From NCBI RefSeq assembly GCF_901875635.1, contig NZ_CABFMN010000085.1, positions 1 to 64,000 on the forward strand: DNA of 64,000 nt. The letters run 5' to 3'. This document shows positions 28,171 through 40,013 of the stretch, piece by piece. This DNA is from Xylophilus ampelinus (GTDB lineage Bacteria; Pseudomonadota; Gammaproteobacteria; Burkholderiales; Burkholderiaceae_C). The notes below the pieces were generated by a model. That model had not been told where the DNA came from and made no database searches. It saw only the letters and a program-made list of their open reading frames with translations. Positions within the stretch are counted from its first letter, which is position 1, and each line of letters starts with the position of its first letter. The translations under genes and the position numbers were made by a program.

Positions 28171-29241
28171 ATGGTCGACCCCCTTCACCGCCCCCTCGTC
28201 ATCGACGTCGCGGGCCCCACGCTCACGGCCGACGACCGCCGACGCCTCGCTCATCCCCAGGTCGGCGGTGTCATTCACTTCGTGCGCAACTGGGAAAGCC
28301 GCGCGCAGATGAGCGCGCTCAACGCCGAGATCAAGTCGATCAATCCGCAGGTGCTGATCTGCATTGACCACGAAGGCGGCCGCGTGCAGCGCTTTCGCAC
28401 CGACGGTTTCACCCGGCTGCCCTCCGTGCGCGGTCTGGGCGAGCGCTGGATGCACGACGCGATGGACGCCACGCGCGCAGCCACCGCGGCCGGTTACGTG
28501 CTCGCGAGCGAGCTGCGCGCCGTCGGCGTCGACTTCAGCTTCGCCCCGGTGCTCGACCTCGACCACGGCGAGAGCAGCGTCATCGGCGACCGCAGCTTCC
28601 ACCGCGACCCGCGCGTGGTGGCGCTGCTGGCCAAGAGCGTGATGCACGGCATGCTGCAGGCCGGCATGTCCAGCTGCGGCAAGCACTTTCCGGGACACGG
28701 CTTCGTCAGGGCCGACTCGCACACCGCGATCCCGGTCGACCGCCGCAGCCTCAAGGCCATCCTGGCCGACGATGCGAAGCCCTTCGAGTGGCTGGCCGAG
28801 ACGCTGGGCGCCGTGATGCCGGCGCATGTGATCTATTCGCGGGTCGACCGCAGGCCCGCCGGCTTTTCGGCCAGGTGGCTGCAGGACATCCTGCGCGGAC
28901 GCCTGGGTTTCCGGGGCGCGATCTTCAGCGACGACCTGAGCATGGAAGCCGGCCGGTACATCGACGGCCGGCTGCTGAGCTACACCGATGCCGCCCTGGC
29001 GGCGCTGGCGGCCGGCTGCGACCTGGCGATGCTGTGTAACCAGAGCATCGGCATGGGCGAGCCGCTGGAAGCACTTCTCGACGGTTTCTCGGCTGCAGCC
29101 ACCGCGGGCCGCTGGCAGCCGGTGGCCGCGAGCGAGGCGCGGCGGCAGGCCCTGATGCCGGCGTGCCCGGCGCCTGGCTGGGCGGCCATGCAGGCATCGG
29201 CAGCCTATGCAGCCGCGCTCCGTTTGCTACAAAAAATATAG
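28171..29241 (+). CDS. nagZ: Beta-N-acetylhexosaminidase NagZ
   Basis: Cytosolic GH3 enzyme that removes GlcNAc from anhydro-muropeptides in peptidoglycan recycling, 356 residues. IDHEGGRVQRFR is the family opening, GKHFPGHG carries the catalytic His-containing loop, and the nucleophile is Asp254 in FSDDLSMEA. It starts one base after acpS. The last five residues and the TAG stop lie in dispersed-repeat copy 9. It converges with lysS. Confidence 0.95.
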   Translation: MVDPLHRPLVIDVAGPTLTADDRRRLAHPQVGGVIHFVRNWESRAQMSALNAEIKSINPQVLICIDHEGGRVQRFRTDGFTRLPSVRGLGERWMHDAMDATRAATAAGYVLASELRAVGVDFSFAPVLDLDHGESSVIGDRSFHRDPRVVALLAKSVMHGMLQAGMSSCGKHFPGHGFVRADSHTAIPVDRRSLKAILADDAKPFEWLAETLGAVMPAHVIYSRVDRRPAGFSARWLQDILRGRLGFRGAIFSDDLSMEAGRYIDGRLLSYTDAALAALAAGCDLAMLCNQSIGMGEPLEALLDGFSAAATAGRWQPVAASEARRQALMPACPAPGWAAMQASAAYAAALRLLQKI

Positions 29242-29282
29242 CGACTTGCGCAGGCGCCGCGGGCGTTGCAGGGCTTTTTGGT

Positions 29283-29287
<5 letters not shown>
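29224..29287 (+). repeat. GCTAT/ATAGC dispersed repeat, copy 9 (nagZ stop)
   Basis: TTGCTACAAAAAATATAGC, GACTTGCGCAGGCGCC, GCGGGCGTTGCAGGG, CTTTTTGGTTCAAG. It encodes the last codons and stop of nagZ and reaches the lysS stop codon, so it fills the space between the two convergent genes. Confidence 0.87.
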
Positions 29288-30806
<1,519 letters not shown>

Positions 30807-30850
30807 GAAGAAGAAAGAAAACAGAAAGGGGGCGCAAGGCGCAGCCGCGC

Positions 30851-30856
30851 ATTTTA
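30851..30856 (-). promoter_or_regulatory. Possible lysS -10 box
   Basis: TAAAAT on the minus strand, 45 bases before the lysS start. TTGCCT lies 15 bases further upstream, inside the tail of dispersed-repeat copy 10. The spacing is slightly short, so support is weak. Confidence 0.3.
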
Positions 30857-30866
30857 GCTGCGGGGA

Positions 30867-30932
30867 TTTCAAGGCAAATCGGCCGCTGGCGCCCGTGGGA
30901 CGGGCGCAATGTGCTATGAAAAAAGGAGCATC
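30867..30932 (-). repeat. GCTAT/ATAGC dispersed repeat, copy 10
   Basis: Read on minus: GATGCTCCTTTTTTCATAGC, ACATTGCGCCCG, a CACGGGCGCCAGCGGCC arm, GATTTGCCTTGAAA. It begins at the stop codon of the LON-domain gene and runs into the lysS promoter region. Confidence 0.87.
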
Positions 30933-31590
30933 ATTCCTTGGCGATGCCGGTGCGTGCGAGCAGGTCGCTCACCAGCTCCAGCCGCATCAGCGGGCTGCCC
31001 AGTTCCATCAGGCGCTGCTTGAGTTCCGGTTGCATCGGCAGCAGCTCGCACCAGCGGTTGGCCACCCAGCCGCAGTCGTCGAGCCGGAAGGGTTGGGCAA
31101 TGGGCAGGCGGGGGGCCGTGCCGGTGGCCTCGGCCTGCATGCGTTGGCGTTCTTCCAGCGTGCGCAGCAGCCGCTGCAAGGCCTCGCCGGTGTGCCGCAG
31201 GTCCTCGGGGACGGGCAGGGCCACATCCTCGTCCACCATCTCCACCTCGGCCGTCCACAGGCCGTGCTTGTGCAGCTCGCTGCTGCGCACGCGAAAGCGC
31301 GAACCGCCGATGCATTCGATCTGCATCAGGCCGGATTGCGGCGATTCGAAGCTGCTGATGTGGGCCACCGTGCCGATGCTCGCGAACTGCTCCGCCTCGG
31401 CGCCGGGCACCCGCACTTCGGAGCCCTGGGTGAGCCCGACCACGCCGAAGGGCGCGCCGGCCTTGTGGCACTTGCCGATCATGTCGAGGTAGCGCACCTC
31501 GAAGATCCGCAGCGGCAGCAGGCCGCCGGGAAAGAGCACGGTGCCCAATGGAAACAAAGGCAGTACGGAGCGCGGGGGAGGGGAGGTCAT
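30931..31590 (-). CDS. LON peptidase substrate-binding domain protein
   Basis: A 219-residue protein that is essentially a stand-alone LON N-terminal domain: [30 protein letters not shown], then [16 protein letters not shown] and [11 protein letters not shown]. No protease or ATPase part follows. The family may bind proteins or nucleotides; the role is not settled. ATG 31590 is chosen ([13 protein letters not shown]); ATG 31614 gives 8 more residues. It is divergent from yggT with a gap of about 50 bases. Confidence 0.9.
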   Translation of the reverse strand: MTSPPPRSVLPLFPLGTVLFPGGLLPLRIFEVRYLDMIGKCHKAGAPFGVVGLTQGSEVRVPGAEAEQFASIGTVAHISSFESPQSGLMQIECIGGSRFRVRSSELHKHGLWTAEVEMVDEDVALPVPEDLRHTGEALQRLLRTLEERQRMQAEATGTAPRLPIAQPFRLDDCGWVANRWCELLPMQPELKQRLMELGSPLMRLELVSDLLARTGIAKE

Positions 31591-31641
31591 CGGGGCCTTT
31601 CGCGTGGCTATCATCGCACTCCCTTTTTGCCTTGGCCGTCG

Positions 31642-32199
31642 ATGTTCTATCAGATCCCTTCGTTCCTGCTCGATGTGATCGTCGGTCTGCTCGGTGGCGC
31701 CTGCCTGCTGCGCCTGTACATGCAGTACCACCGCGTGCCTTTCGGCAACCCGCTGGGCCGCTTCGTGTTCGCGCTGTCCGACTGGATCGTGCTGCCGCTG
31801 CGCAAGGTGGTGCCCTCGATCAAGCGCTGGGACCTCGCCAGCCTCATCGCCGCGTGGCTGCTGGTGATGCTCAAGTACCTGCTGCTGATGCTGCTGGGGG
31901 GCGTGATGCGGCTGGGCGTGCTGCCGCTGCTGTCGATCTTCGGGCTGATGCAGCTCGCGGTGTCGGGGCTCACGGCGCTGCTCGTGGTGTACGCGGTGCT
32001 GTCATGGGTACCGAACGTGTCCTCGATGCTGCGCGACCTGGTCGAGCGCCTGGCCGAACCGCTGGTGCGCCCGCTGCGCAAGGTGGTCCCACTGGTGGGC
32101 GGCGTCGACCTGTCGCCGCTGGTGGCCATCGTGCTGCTGCAGGTGGGCGCGATCATCCTCGGCAACTTGCTGGCCGGGGCCTACGCCCTGGGACGCTGA
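31642..32199 (+). CDS. YggT family membrane protein
   Basis: A 185-residue inner-membrane protein with two tandem YggT repeats, each made of two membrane segments joined by an amphipathic PLRKVVP stretch (residues about 51-57 and 144-150). The duplicated LRKVVP motif makes the repeat obvious. The family is linked to cell division and osmotic stress in some bacteria, without a fixed biochemical role. ATG 31642. A terminator lies 21 bases after the stop. Confidence 0.92.
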   Translation: MFYQIPSFLLDVIVGLLGGACLLRLYMQYHRVPFGNPLGRFVFALSDWIVLPLRKVVPSIKRWDLASLIAAWLLVMLKYLLLMLLGGVMRLGVLPLLSIFGLMQLAVSGLTALLVVYAVLSWVPNVSSMLRDLVERLAEPLVRPLRKVVPLVGGVDLSPLVAIVLLQVGAIILGNLLAGAYALGR

Positions 32200-32220
32200 A
32201 GCCAGCCCATCACCAACGAC

Positions 32221-32245
32221 AACGGCGCCCGAGGGCGCCGTTCTT
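32221..32245. terminator. Bidirectional terminator between yggT and accD
   Basis: Nine-bp stem AACGGCGCC / GGCGCCGTT with a four-base loop, then TTCTTC. It is placed between two convergent genes and looks usable from both sides. Confidence 0.78.
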
Positions 32246-32265
32246 CATGGTGTGCCAGCGGGCGC

Positions 32266-33138
32266 TCAGCTCACCGCGTCGGCAGGCTGGCGCGTCAGCA
32301 TGGCCAGCACGCTGGCGATGGTCTTGCGCAGTTCGCGGCGGTCGCTGATGAAGTCGATGGCACCCTTTTCCTGCAGGAACTCGGCGCGCTGGAAGCCCTC
32401 GGGCAGCTTCACGCGCACGGTCGACTCGATCACGCGCGGGCCGGCAAAGCCGATCAGCGCCTTGGGCTCGGCGATCACCACGTCGCCCACGAAGGCAAAG
32501 CCGGCCGAGACGCCGCCCATCGTCGGGTCGGTCAGCACGCTGATGTAGGGCAGGCCCTTCTTGGCCAGGCGGGTCAGCGCGGCATTCGTCTTGGCCATCT
32601 GCATCAGCGAGAGCAGGCCTTCCTGCATGCGCGCGCCGCCAGTGGCGGTGAAGCAGATGAAGGGCACCTTCTGCTCGATGGCCGTCTCGACGCCGCGCAC
32701 GAAGCGCTCGCCGACCACGCTGCCCATGGAGCCGCCCATGAACTCGAACTCGAAGCAGGCCGCGACCACGCTGATGCTGTGCACGCAGCCGCCCATCACG
32801 ATGAGCGCGTCGGTCTCGCCGGTGGACTCCAGCGCTTCCTTCAGGCGCTCGGGGTACTTGCGGCTGTCCTTGAACTTGAGGGCATCGACCGGCAGCACTT
32901 CCTGGCCGAGCTCGTAGCGGCCTTCGGGGTCGAGGAAGGCATCGAGCCGCGCGCGCGCGCCGATGCGGTGGTGGTGGCTGCAGCTCGGGCAGACGTTCTG
33001 GTTCTGCTCCAGGTCGGTCTTGTAAAGCACCGTCTCGCAGCTGGGGCACTTGATCCATAGGCCCTCGGGCACCTGGCGGCGCTCGGCGGGGTCGGTCTGG
33101 GCGATCTTGGGGGGAAGCAGTTTTTCAAGCCAGCTCAT
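32266..33138 (-). CDS. accD: Acetyl-CoA carboxylase carboxyltransferase subunit beta
   Basis: Beta half of the carboxyltransferase that makes malonyl-CoA, 290 residues. The N-terminal zinc ribbon has Cys31, Cys34, Cys50 and Cys53 ([10 protein letters not shown]...NVCPSCSHH). The crotonase-fold core shows [22 protein letters not shown] and [12 protein letters not shown]. It lies 66 bases after trpA in the same direction, the known trpFBA-accD arrangement; the gap holds a GC hairpin (33161-33182). Confidence 0.96.
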   Translation of the reverse strand: MSWLEKLLPPKIAQTDPAERRQVPEGLWIKCPSCETVLYKTDLEQNQNVCPSCSHHHRIGARARLDAFLDPEGRYELGQEVLPVDALKFKDSRKYPERLKEALESTGETDALIVMGGCVHSISVVAACFEFEFMGGSMGSVVGERFVRGVETAIEQKVPFICFTATGGARMQEGLLSLMQMAKTNAALTRLAKKGLPYISVLTDPTMGGVSAGFAFVGDVVIAEPKALIGFAGPRVIESTVRVKLPEGFQRAEFLQEKGAIDFISDRRELRKTIASVLAMLTRQPADAVS

Positions 33139-33204
33139 GGGGTTCCATCCTGAAGGCTTCCCCCGCCCGGCGAACGGGCGGAGGGTTGGAAAGGCAGCGG
33201 ACGA

Positions 33205-34070
33205 TTATCCGCCAGCCGCGTTCTTGGGCACGGCAGCCGGCAGGGCATCCAGCGCCTGCCGGATCTCGGCCAGGAATTCGGCCACCCGCGGCACCACCTG
33301 CTCGCGCGGCTGGCCCTCGATCAGCTGGATGATCTTCGTGCCGATCACCACCGCGTCGCCGGCCGAGCCCACGGCTTGCGCCGTGCGTGCGTCGCGGATG
33401 CCGAAGCCCACGCCCACGGGAATCTTCACGTGCTGGCGGATGCGCGGGACCATTTGCCCGACGGCCTCCGTGTCCAGGTGGCCGGCGCCGGTCACGCCCT
33501 TGAGCGACACGTAGTACACGTAGCCGCTGGCGATGCGTCCGATCTGGGCCATACGCTCGGCCGTGCTCGTCGGGGCCAGAAGAAAGATCAGGTCCATACC
33601 CGATTTGCGTAGGTCGTTCGCCAGCGACTCGCATTCCTCCGGCGGGTAGTCGACGACCAGCACGCCATCCACGCCCGCGGTTGAGGCATGCTGGACGAAG
33701 GCAGAGCGTGTCCCCCCGGACTCGCTGGTAATGGGGACGCGCAGGTTGAACGCTTCGATAGGGTTCGCGTAGCCCATGAGCACCACCGGCGTGACCATGT
33801 CCTTTTGGCGGAAAGTGTGGACCATGTCCAGCACCTGTCCAAGCCCGACACCCATCGCCAGCGCGGCTTCACCGGCCTTCTGGATCACCGGGCCGTCGGC
33901 CATCGGATCGGAGAAGGGCACGCCGAGTTCGATCACGTCGGCGCCGGCAGCGACCATGCCGTGCATGAGTTCGGGCGTGATGTCGGCATAGGGGAAGCCG
34001 GCGGTGACGTAGGGAATCAAGGCTCGACGACCCTCCGCCTTGAGCTTGTCGAAGGTGGCGGCGATGCGGC

Positions 34071-34074
<4 letters not shown>
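33205..34074 (-). CDS. trpA: Tryptophan synthase alpha chain
   Basis: Cleaves indole-3-glycerol phosphate, 289 residues versus 268 in E. coli. Catalytic Glu49 (IELGVPFSD) and Asp60 are at the same positions as in E. coli. It carries about 13 extra residues after VLMGYANP ([15 protein letters not shown] region), encoded by a stretch with an imperfect inverted repeat (33706-33715 / 33733-33742). The ATG overlaps the trpB stop by four bases, so the two subunits are coupled. Confidence 0.96.
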
Positions 34075-35351
<1,277 letters not shown>

Positions 35352-35414
35352 GTCTGGGTCGACTCTCGATGAGGGCCGCGAAGCCCTCGACGTCGAGACG
35401 GCTGCGCGGCAGGT

Positions 35415-36164
35415 TCAGGAAGCGGCGGGCGCGTCGGCTGCCGGGGTGTGGAGGAGGGCGGTGTCCGCCTCCCGCACGGCAGCGATGAACTCGCGGATCT
35501 TGCCGGCGTCCTTGATGCCCTTGCTGGCCTCGACGCCGGAACTCACGTCAACGGACAGCGACTTCGCGCCGGTCCGCAACGCCTGCAAGGCACGCAGGCC
35601 ATCGCCCACGTTTGCAGGTGTGAGCCCACCACTCAAGACGAGGTGAGCGTCGACGGCGGTTGGAAGCAGTGACCAATCGAATGCCTTGCCGCCGCCGCCG
35701 AAGCCGTCGACCTGGGCGTCGAGCAGGATGGCGTGGGCGCGGGAGAAATCGGACGCGTAGTTTACGAGGTCGAAGCTGCGCCCGGCTTCGTCGAGGGGAA
35801 TGCGCGCGGCGCGCAGGTAGCGAAAGCGCCCCTCGCCGCTGGCAGCCCAGCATTGCTCGGGCGTTTCATCACCATGAAATTGGGCCACAGCGCCCGCCAC
35901 GCTTGAGAGAGCAGCTATCGTTTTCGTAGCATCCTCGTTCACGAACAGCAGCACGGGTGTGACGAAGGGGGGCAGGCGCCGTGCGAGCTCGGCCGCCCGC
36001 TGCGCACTCACGGCCCGCGGGCTCTTGGCGTAGAGCACGAAACCGACCGCGTCGGCCCCTGCGTCCACGGCCGCATCGACGTCCTGCTCGCGCGTCAGGC
36101 CGCAGATCTTGACGCGGGTGCGGGAGCCCGGTGAAACGCGGAACGTGGGGGCGGCATCCTTCAT
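35415..36164 (-). CDS. trpF: Phosphoribosylanthranilate isomerase
   Basis: Converts phosphoribosylanthranilate to CdRP in tryptophan synthesis, 249 residues, somewhat long because of both tails. The catalytic Cys is C21 in VKICGLT; the acid is D149 in ILLDAQVDGFGGGGK; VLSGGLTPANV and VDVSSGVE bind phosphate. Residues about 78-98, ending at the conserved AQFHGDE block, are encoded by an inverted dispersed repeat (copy 11) with AT-richer codons. The ATG overlaps the truA stop by ATGA. Confidence 0.95.
   Translation of the reverse strand: MKDAAPTFRVSPGSRTRVKICGLTREQDVDAAVDAGADAVGFVLYAKSPRAVSAQRAAELARRLPPFVTPVLLFVNEDATKTIAALSSVAGAVAQFHGDETPEQCWAASGEGRFRYLRAARIPLDEAGRSFDLVNYASDFSRAHAILLDAQVDGFGGGGKAFDWSLLPTAVDAHLVLSGGLTPANVGDGLRALQALRTGAKSLSVDVSSGVEASKGIKDAGKIREFIAAVREADTALLHTPAADAPAAS
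35872..35932 (-). repeat. GCTAT/ATAGC dispersed repeat, copy 11 (inside trpF)
   Basis: Read on minus: GATGCTACGAAAACGATAGC, TGCTCTCTCAAGCG, TGGCGGGCGCTGTGGCC, CAATTTCATGG. It is in frame in trpF and keeps the protein length of homologues (compared from memory with T. maritima TrpF). Codons such as ATA, TCA and TTT stand out. Confidence 0.75.
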
Positions 36165-36976
36165 GGCGGCCCATCATACGAAGCGCCCTGCGCCCCGAGC
36201 GTGACCTCGGGCGGAAGGCCCCAGTGCGCGTCGTACAGCGGCCCGAGGAAGTAGAGCCCGTCGGCAGAGAAGGTCGGCGCCGCCGCCTCGCGGCTGCGGG
36301 CATCGCGCACCTCGCGCACCCACTCGGGCGCCGCGTGACCCTGGCCGACGCGCACCAGGCAGCCCATGATGTTGCGGATCATGTGGTGCAGGAAGGCATC
36401 GGCCTCGAACTCGAAGTGCCAGCGGCACCGCACGCCCTCGCCCTGGCGCGTGATTGCGATGCGGCGCAGCGTCTTGACCGGCGAGCGCGCCTGGCAAGCC
36501 GAGGCACGGAAGGACGAGAAATCGTGCTCCCCAAGCAGGTGCGCCGCCGCCGCCCGCATCGCGTCGCCGTCGAGCGCGTGCATCGACCAGCCGACCCGGC
36601 CGCTGTCCAGGCTGGGCCGCACGGGCGATTGTGAGAGCACGTACAGGTAGCGCCGCCCCAGCGCACTGGCGCGGCAGTGGAACGCGTCGGGCACGGGTTG
36701 CGCCCATTGCACGGCAATGTCGTCGGGCAGGAAGCGGTTAGGGCCGCGTACCCACGAGAAGGGCACACGGTCAATCTCGGTGTCGAAGTGCACCACCTGC
36801 ATCCAGCCGTGCACGCCGGCGTCGGTGCGGCCGGCACACAGCGTGCCGACGCGCGGGCCGGCGGTGAATTGCGCGAGCGCCTTCTCGAGGCGGTCCTGCA
36901 CCGTGCGGCCGGAGGGCTGGCTCTGCCAGCCGTCGTAGGTCTGGCCGTTGTAGCGAACGCCGAGCGCCAATCTCAT
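36161..36976 (-). CDS. truA: tRNA pseudouridine(38-40) synthase
   Basis: Modifies uridines 38-40 in tRNA anticodon arms, 271 residues. The catalytic Asp is D52 in CAGRTDAGVHG; the opening MRLALGVRYNGQTYDGWQ and the SFRASACQA block are typical. The start is ATG 36976. A terminator for the upstream fimV gene lies in its leader (36992-37023), so truA likely has its own promoter and heads the truA-trpF-trpB-trpA unit. Confidence 0.96.
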   Translation of the reverse strand: MRLALGVRYNGQTYDGWQSQPSGRTVQDRLEKALAQFTAGPRVGTLCAGRTDAGVHGWMQVVHFDTEIDRVPFSWVRGPNRFLPDDIAVQWAQPVPDAFHCRASALGRRYLYVLSQSPVRPSLDSGRVGWSMHALDGDAMRAAAAHLLGEHDFSSFRASACQARSPVKTLRRIAITRQGEGVRCRWHFEFEADAFLHHMIRNIMGCLVRVGQGHAAPEWVREVRDARSREAAAPTFSADGLYFLGPLYDAHWGLPPEVTLGAQGASYDGPP

Positions 36977-36991
36977 GAAAGTCGTGGAGCG

Positions 36992-37023
36992 GAAAAAGAA
37001 AAGGGCGGCCGAAAGGGCCGCCC
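36992..37023 (-). terminator. Terminator after fimV
   Basis: Perfect 8 bp stem GGGCGGCC / GGCCGCCC with a five-base loop, followed on the minus strand by TTTTCTTTTTCC. It begins 21 bases after the fimV stop and ends just before truA. Confidence 0.85.
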
Positions 37024-37043
37024 CCGGAGTCTTGCACAAACGC

Positions 37044-39851
37044 TCAGCGCAGCTGGGCGAGCAGCTGTTCGGCCTGGTGGCGCATGTCGCCGGAGCTTTC
37101 GTTCGCCACCTCCTCGACCAGCGACCGGGCACCCTCGGCATCACCCAGGGCCTGAAGTTCGCGTGCGAGCGACAGTTTGATGGCCTGTGGGCTGTCGCCG
37201 CCGCCGTCGTCGAGTTCGGCCGCGCGCGTGGGTTCGAGTGCGCCGGGTCGCGTGTCGCCCGTGCCGGAGCGCAGCGAGGACAACGTGCTCATGTCGAACT
37301 CGATGAAGCCGGAGTCGCCCGGCAGGCCGGCGCGCAGGGTCGCGGGCTGGGTGTGCTCGTCGTCGTTGAGCGCACCGTTGCGAGGGAGCACATCGAGCTC
37401 GGCGGGTGCCGTGTCGAAGTCGTTGTCCAGCTCGGGCATCGCGCCACGCGACAGCGGGGCGCGCGGGGTCGGCTCGTAGCTCGGTTTCGCCGGCGCGGCC
37501 TGGAGCGCAGCGGACGTGTCATCCAGGGGCGCACGCGCCGTGGGTTCATAGCTGGCGCCGGGCGCGGACGAGGAGATCGGCGCCGGCACAGTGACCGGGG
37601 CGGGCGCTGTATCGGGCAACGGCGCCACGTCGGAAGGTTTGGCCAGATCGAGGTCGAAATCCAGCGGTGCGACGGAGGGCACGAACGGCGGAGGCGGCTC
37701 GGCCGGCGGAGGCGGTGCCGTCGCGGCAATAGCGGTTGCCGTGGCCGCGGTGCCTGCCAGCCCTGCCAGCGGCACCGTCTTCTCGCTGTCGGCCAGCGCC
37801 GCGCTGCCCTGGTACAGCGGATTGCCCGGGTCGAGTTCGCGGCCCATGTCGATCACTCGGCCCCAGTCGGCACCGCTGCCGCCGGTGAGCTTGTGTACAT
37901 CGTTGGCCAGGGCCTCGAAGGCACGCAGGTCGCGGCGCTTGGCATGGATCTCAAGGAGCTTCAGGTGGATCGCTGTGCGCTCGGGGGTGGTGCGAAGCGC
38001 CTCGCGCAGGATTTCCTCGGCCTGCAGGTCGCGGCCATAGGCCAGGTACACGTCGGCCTCGGCGACCGGATCCACGTCGCCCGCATCGAGCTGGCTGGGT
38101 GAATAGGACAGCGAAGACACCATGGAACTGCTGCGGCCCTTGGTGTCGACCGACTCGCCACCGGTGGCGCCGAAGAAGGAGTCCTTGGGCAGGCGGCTCT
38201 CGGGGAATACGCTGTCGGCTGCGTCCTGCTTCTTGCGGCCCAGCACACGGTAGAGCAGGAAGCCGATGAGCAGCAGGATCAGCGCGCCGCCGGCCAGCAG
38301 GATCGGGTTCTCCATCAACTGGTCGAAGAAGCTCGGCTCGGGGGGCGGCGGTGGGGCAGCGACCTTGGGCTTGGGGGCGGGTGCAGCAGCAGGGGTGGGC
38401 GTGGCTGCTGCAGGCGTCGTCGCTGCTGCAGGCGCCGCCGGTGCGCTGGCGGCCGGCGTTGCCGGGTTGGCGGGAGATGAGGTGGCCGAAGGCGCAGTCG
38501 CCGGTGCGGTTGCGGCGGGGGCCGGTGCCGGAGCGGCCGTGCCCGCGCCCGGTGCCGGGGATGCCGGCGCGGTGGCTGCAGGCGCAGCCGCAATCGCTGG
38601 AGCAGTCGGCGCTGCGGCAGGGGCGGCGGGTGCCGGAACCGGCGTGGCCGGTGCCGCGCTGGGGGCCGGTGCGGTGCCTGCGCCGGTGCCGGCGTTCTGG
38701 AGCTTGTTCAGCTCGTTGATGTTGCGCGACAGCTCGGCCACGCGCGTGCTCGATTCCTGCGCCTGGCGCGTCTGCGCCAGCTTGTCCTCGGCGGCGCGGG
38801 CGGCGCTGCCCTGCGAAACGGTCAACTTGTCGGGCGCGGCAGCGTTCGCGTTGCGGTCCTCGACGTTGGCCTGGAGCCGGCCCGAAGCCTGGCGGTCGGC
38901 GCTGGCGACGCGGGAGGTGGGTGCGTTCTCTGCCAGGCGCCGGCGGTAGTCGCCGAAATCGCGGCTCTGGGCCACGACGGTGCGACGGGCTTCGTCGGGC
39001 GGCATCGCAGCGGCAGCCGAAGCGCTCGGCACCTGCAGCACCGCGCCCGCCTTGATGCGGTTCACGTTGCCGTTGATGAAGGCATCGGGATTGGCGCGCA
39101 GCAGCGCCACCAGCATCTGGTCGAGCGAGACGTCGGCCGGCTTCAGGTTGGCCGCGAGGCGTCCGGCGGTGTCGCCGGCGCGCACGGTCACCTGCTGGTC
39201 GCTGCCGCCTTCGGCCCGCACCCGGTTCTCGGCAGGTGCCGAGGGGGCTGGCGCCGGACGCTCGCGCCTCGGGGCGGCGGCCACGGCATTGCTGGAGGGC
39301 GCGACGGCCACGCGTGGCGCGGGCGCCGGAGCCGACATCTGGGGTGCGATAGGGGCGATCGGCACCGCTGCGCTGGCCTGCCGGCTGCCGGGTGGGTCGA
39401 GCAGCACGGTGTAGTCACGAACGATTCGGCCGCTGGCCCAGTTGGCCTCGAGCAGGATGTCGACGAAGGGCTCGTTCATCGGACGCGAGCCGGTCAGGCG
39501 GACCACGTAGCGGCCATCGGCACGTCGTTGCAGGGCGGCACGCACGTTCGACAGAGCATCGTTGTAGGCGACCCCCGCGGCCTGGAAGGCCTCGCGTGAG
39601 GCCATGCCCACCTTCATGCCGTCGGCCTCGGCGGCGGTGATCTCGGTGACGTCGATCTCTGCCCGCAGCGGCTCGCCCAGGGCGGATTGCACGTTCAGGC
39701 GGCCCAGCGCCAGCGCGTGGGCGTTGCCGCCCAGCGTGCCGAGGGCCATCGCCACGGCCACGCTGAGCAGGGACATCTGGCAGCGGCTGGCAAGGGCCGA
39801 AATCGGGCGAGCGGGCGAAACGCCGGTCGCAGGCAGCGAAGGTCTTGTCAT
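37044..39851 (-). CDS. fimV: FimV/TspA-family pilus assembly protein
   Basis: A large inner-membrane peptidoglycan-binding protein of 935 residues, linked in the family to type IV pili, twitching and polar organisation. A signal/anchor at about 25-50 precedes the FimV N-domain (LGRLNVQSALGEPLRAEIDV), a LysM-like domain (about 221-275), and a coiled-coil-like stretch (about 360-385). A very Ala/Pro-rich linker follows, then a membrane segment (about 514-535). The acidic C-terminal half contains TPR-like repeats (AYGRDLQAEEILREAL and KLSLARELQALGDAEGA). The ATG at 39851 fits; an upstream ATG lacks support. The low-complexity linker makes exact domain edges uncertain. Confidence 0.92.
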   Translation of the reverse strand: MTRPSLPATGVSPARPISALASRCQMSLLSVAVAMALGTLGGNAHALALGRLNVQSALGEPLRAEIDVTEITAAEADGMKVGMASREAFQAAGVAYNDALSNVRAALQRRADGRYVVRLTGSRPMNEPFVDILLEANWASGRIVRDYTVLLDPPGSRQASAAVPIAPIAPQMSAPAPAPRVAVAPSSNAVAAAPRRERPAPAPSAPAENRVRAEGGSDQQVTVRAGDTAGRLAANLKPADVSLDQMLVALLRANPDAFINGNVNRIKAGAVLQVPSASAAAAMPPDEARRTVVAQSRDFGDYRRRLAENAPTSRVASADRQASGRLQANVEDRNANAAAPDKLTVSQGSAARAAEDKLAQTRQAQESSTRVAELSRNINELNKLQNAGTGAGTAPAPSAAPATPVPAPAAPAAAPTAPAIAAAPAATAPASPAPGAGTAAPAPAPAATAPATAPSATSSPANPATPAASAPAAPAAATTPAAATPTPAAAPAPKPKVAAPPPPPEPSFFDQLMENPILLAGGALILLLIGFLLYRVLGRKKQDAADSVFPESRLPKDSFFGATGGESVDTKGRSSSMVSSLSYSPSQLDAGDVDPVAEADVYLAYGRDLQAEEILREALRTTPERTAIHLKLLEIHAKRRDLRAFEALANDVHKLTGGSGADWGRVIDMGRELDPGNPLYQGSAALADSEKTVPLAGLAGTAATATAIAATAPPPPAEPPPPFVPSVAPLDFDLDLAKPSDVAPLPDTAPAPVTVPAPISSSAPGASYEPTARAPLDDTSAALQAAPAKPSYEPTPRAPLSRGAMPELDNDFDTAPAELDVLPRNGALNDDEHTQPATLRAGLPGDSGFIEFDMSTLSSLRSGTGDTRPGALEPTRAAELDDGGGDSPQAIKLSLARELQALGDAEGARSLVEEVANESSGDMRHQAEQLLAQLR

Positions 39852-40013
39852 GCTGAAGGGGGCGAGACGCCCAAAATGTAAGAGGACGTTAACACCATCC
39901 CGCCCGAACTGACAAGGCAACGGAAGTGTTCCACCAGTGCGCGCCAACTTCGGCACACGGATGTCGTTGCGGCTGTGCAACGGCGGAGCGCTCCCGCGCT
40001 CCGCACATGCCCC

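Noticed and set aside
38340..38700. Frameshift or assembly problem in the Ala/Pro-rich stretch of fimV
   Set aside because: The reading frame stays open and both flanking domains are intact; low-complexity linkers are normal in this family.
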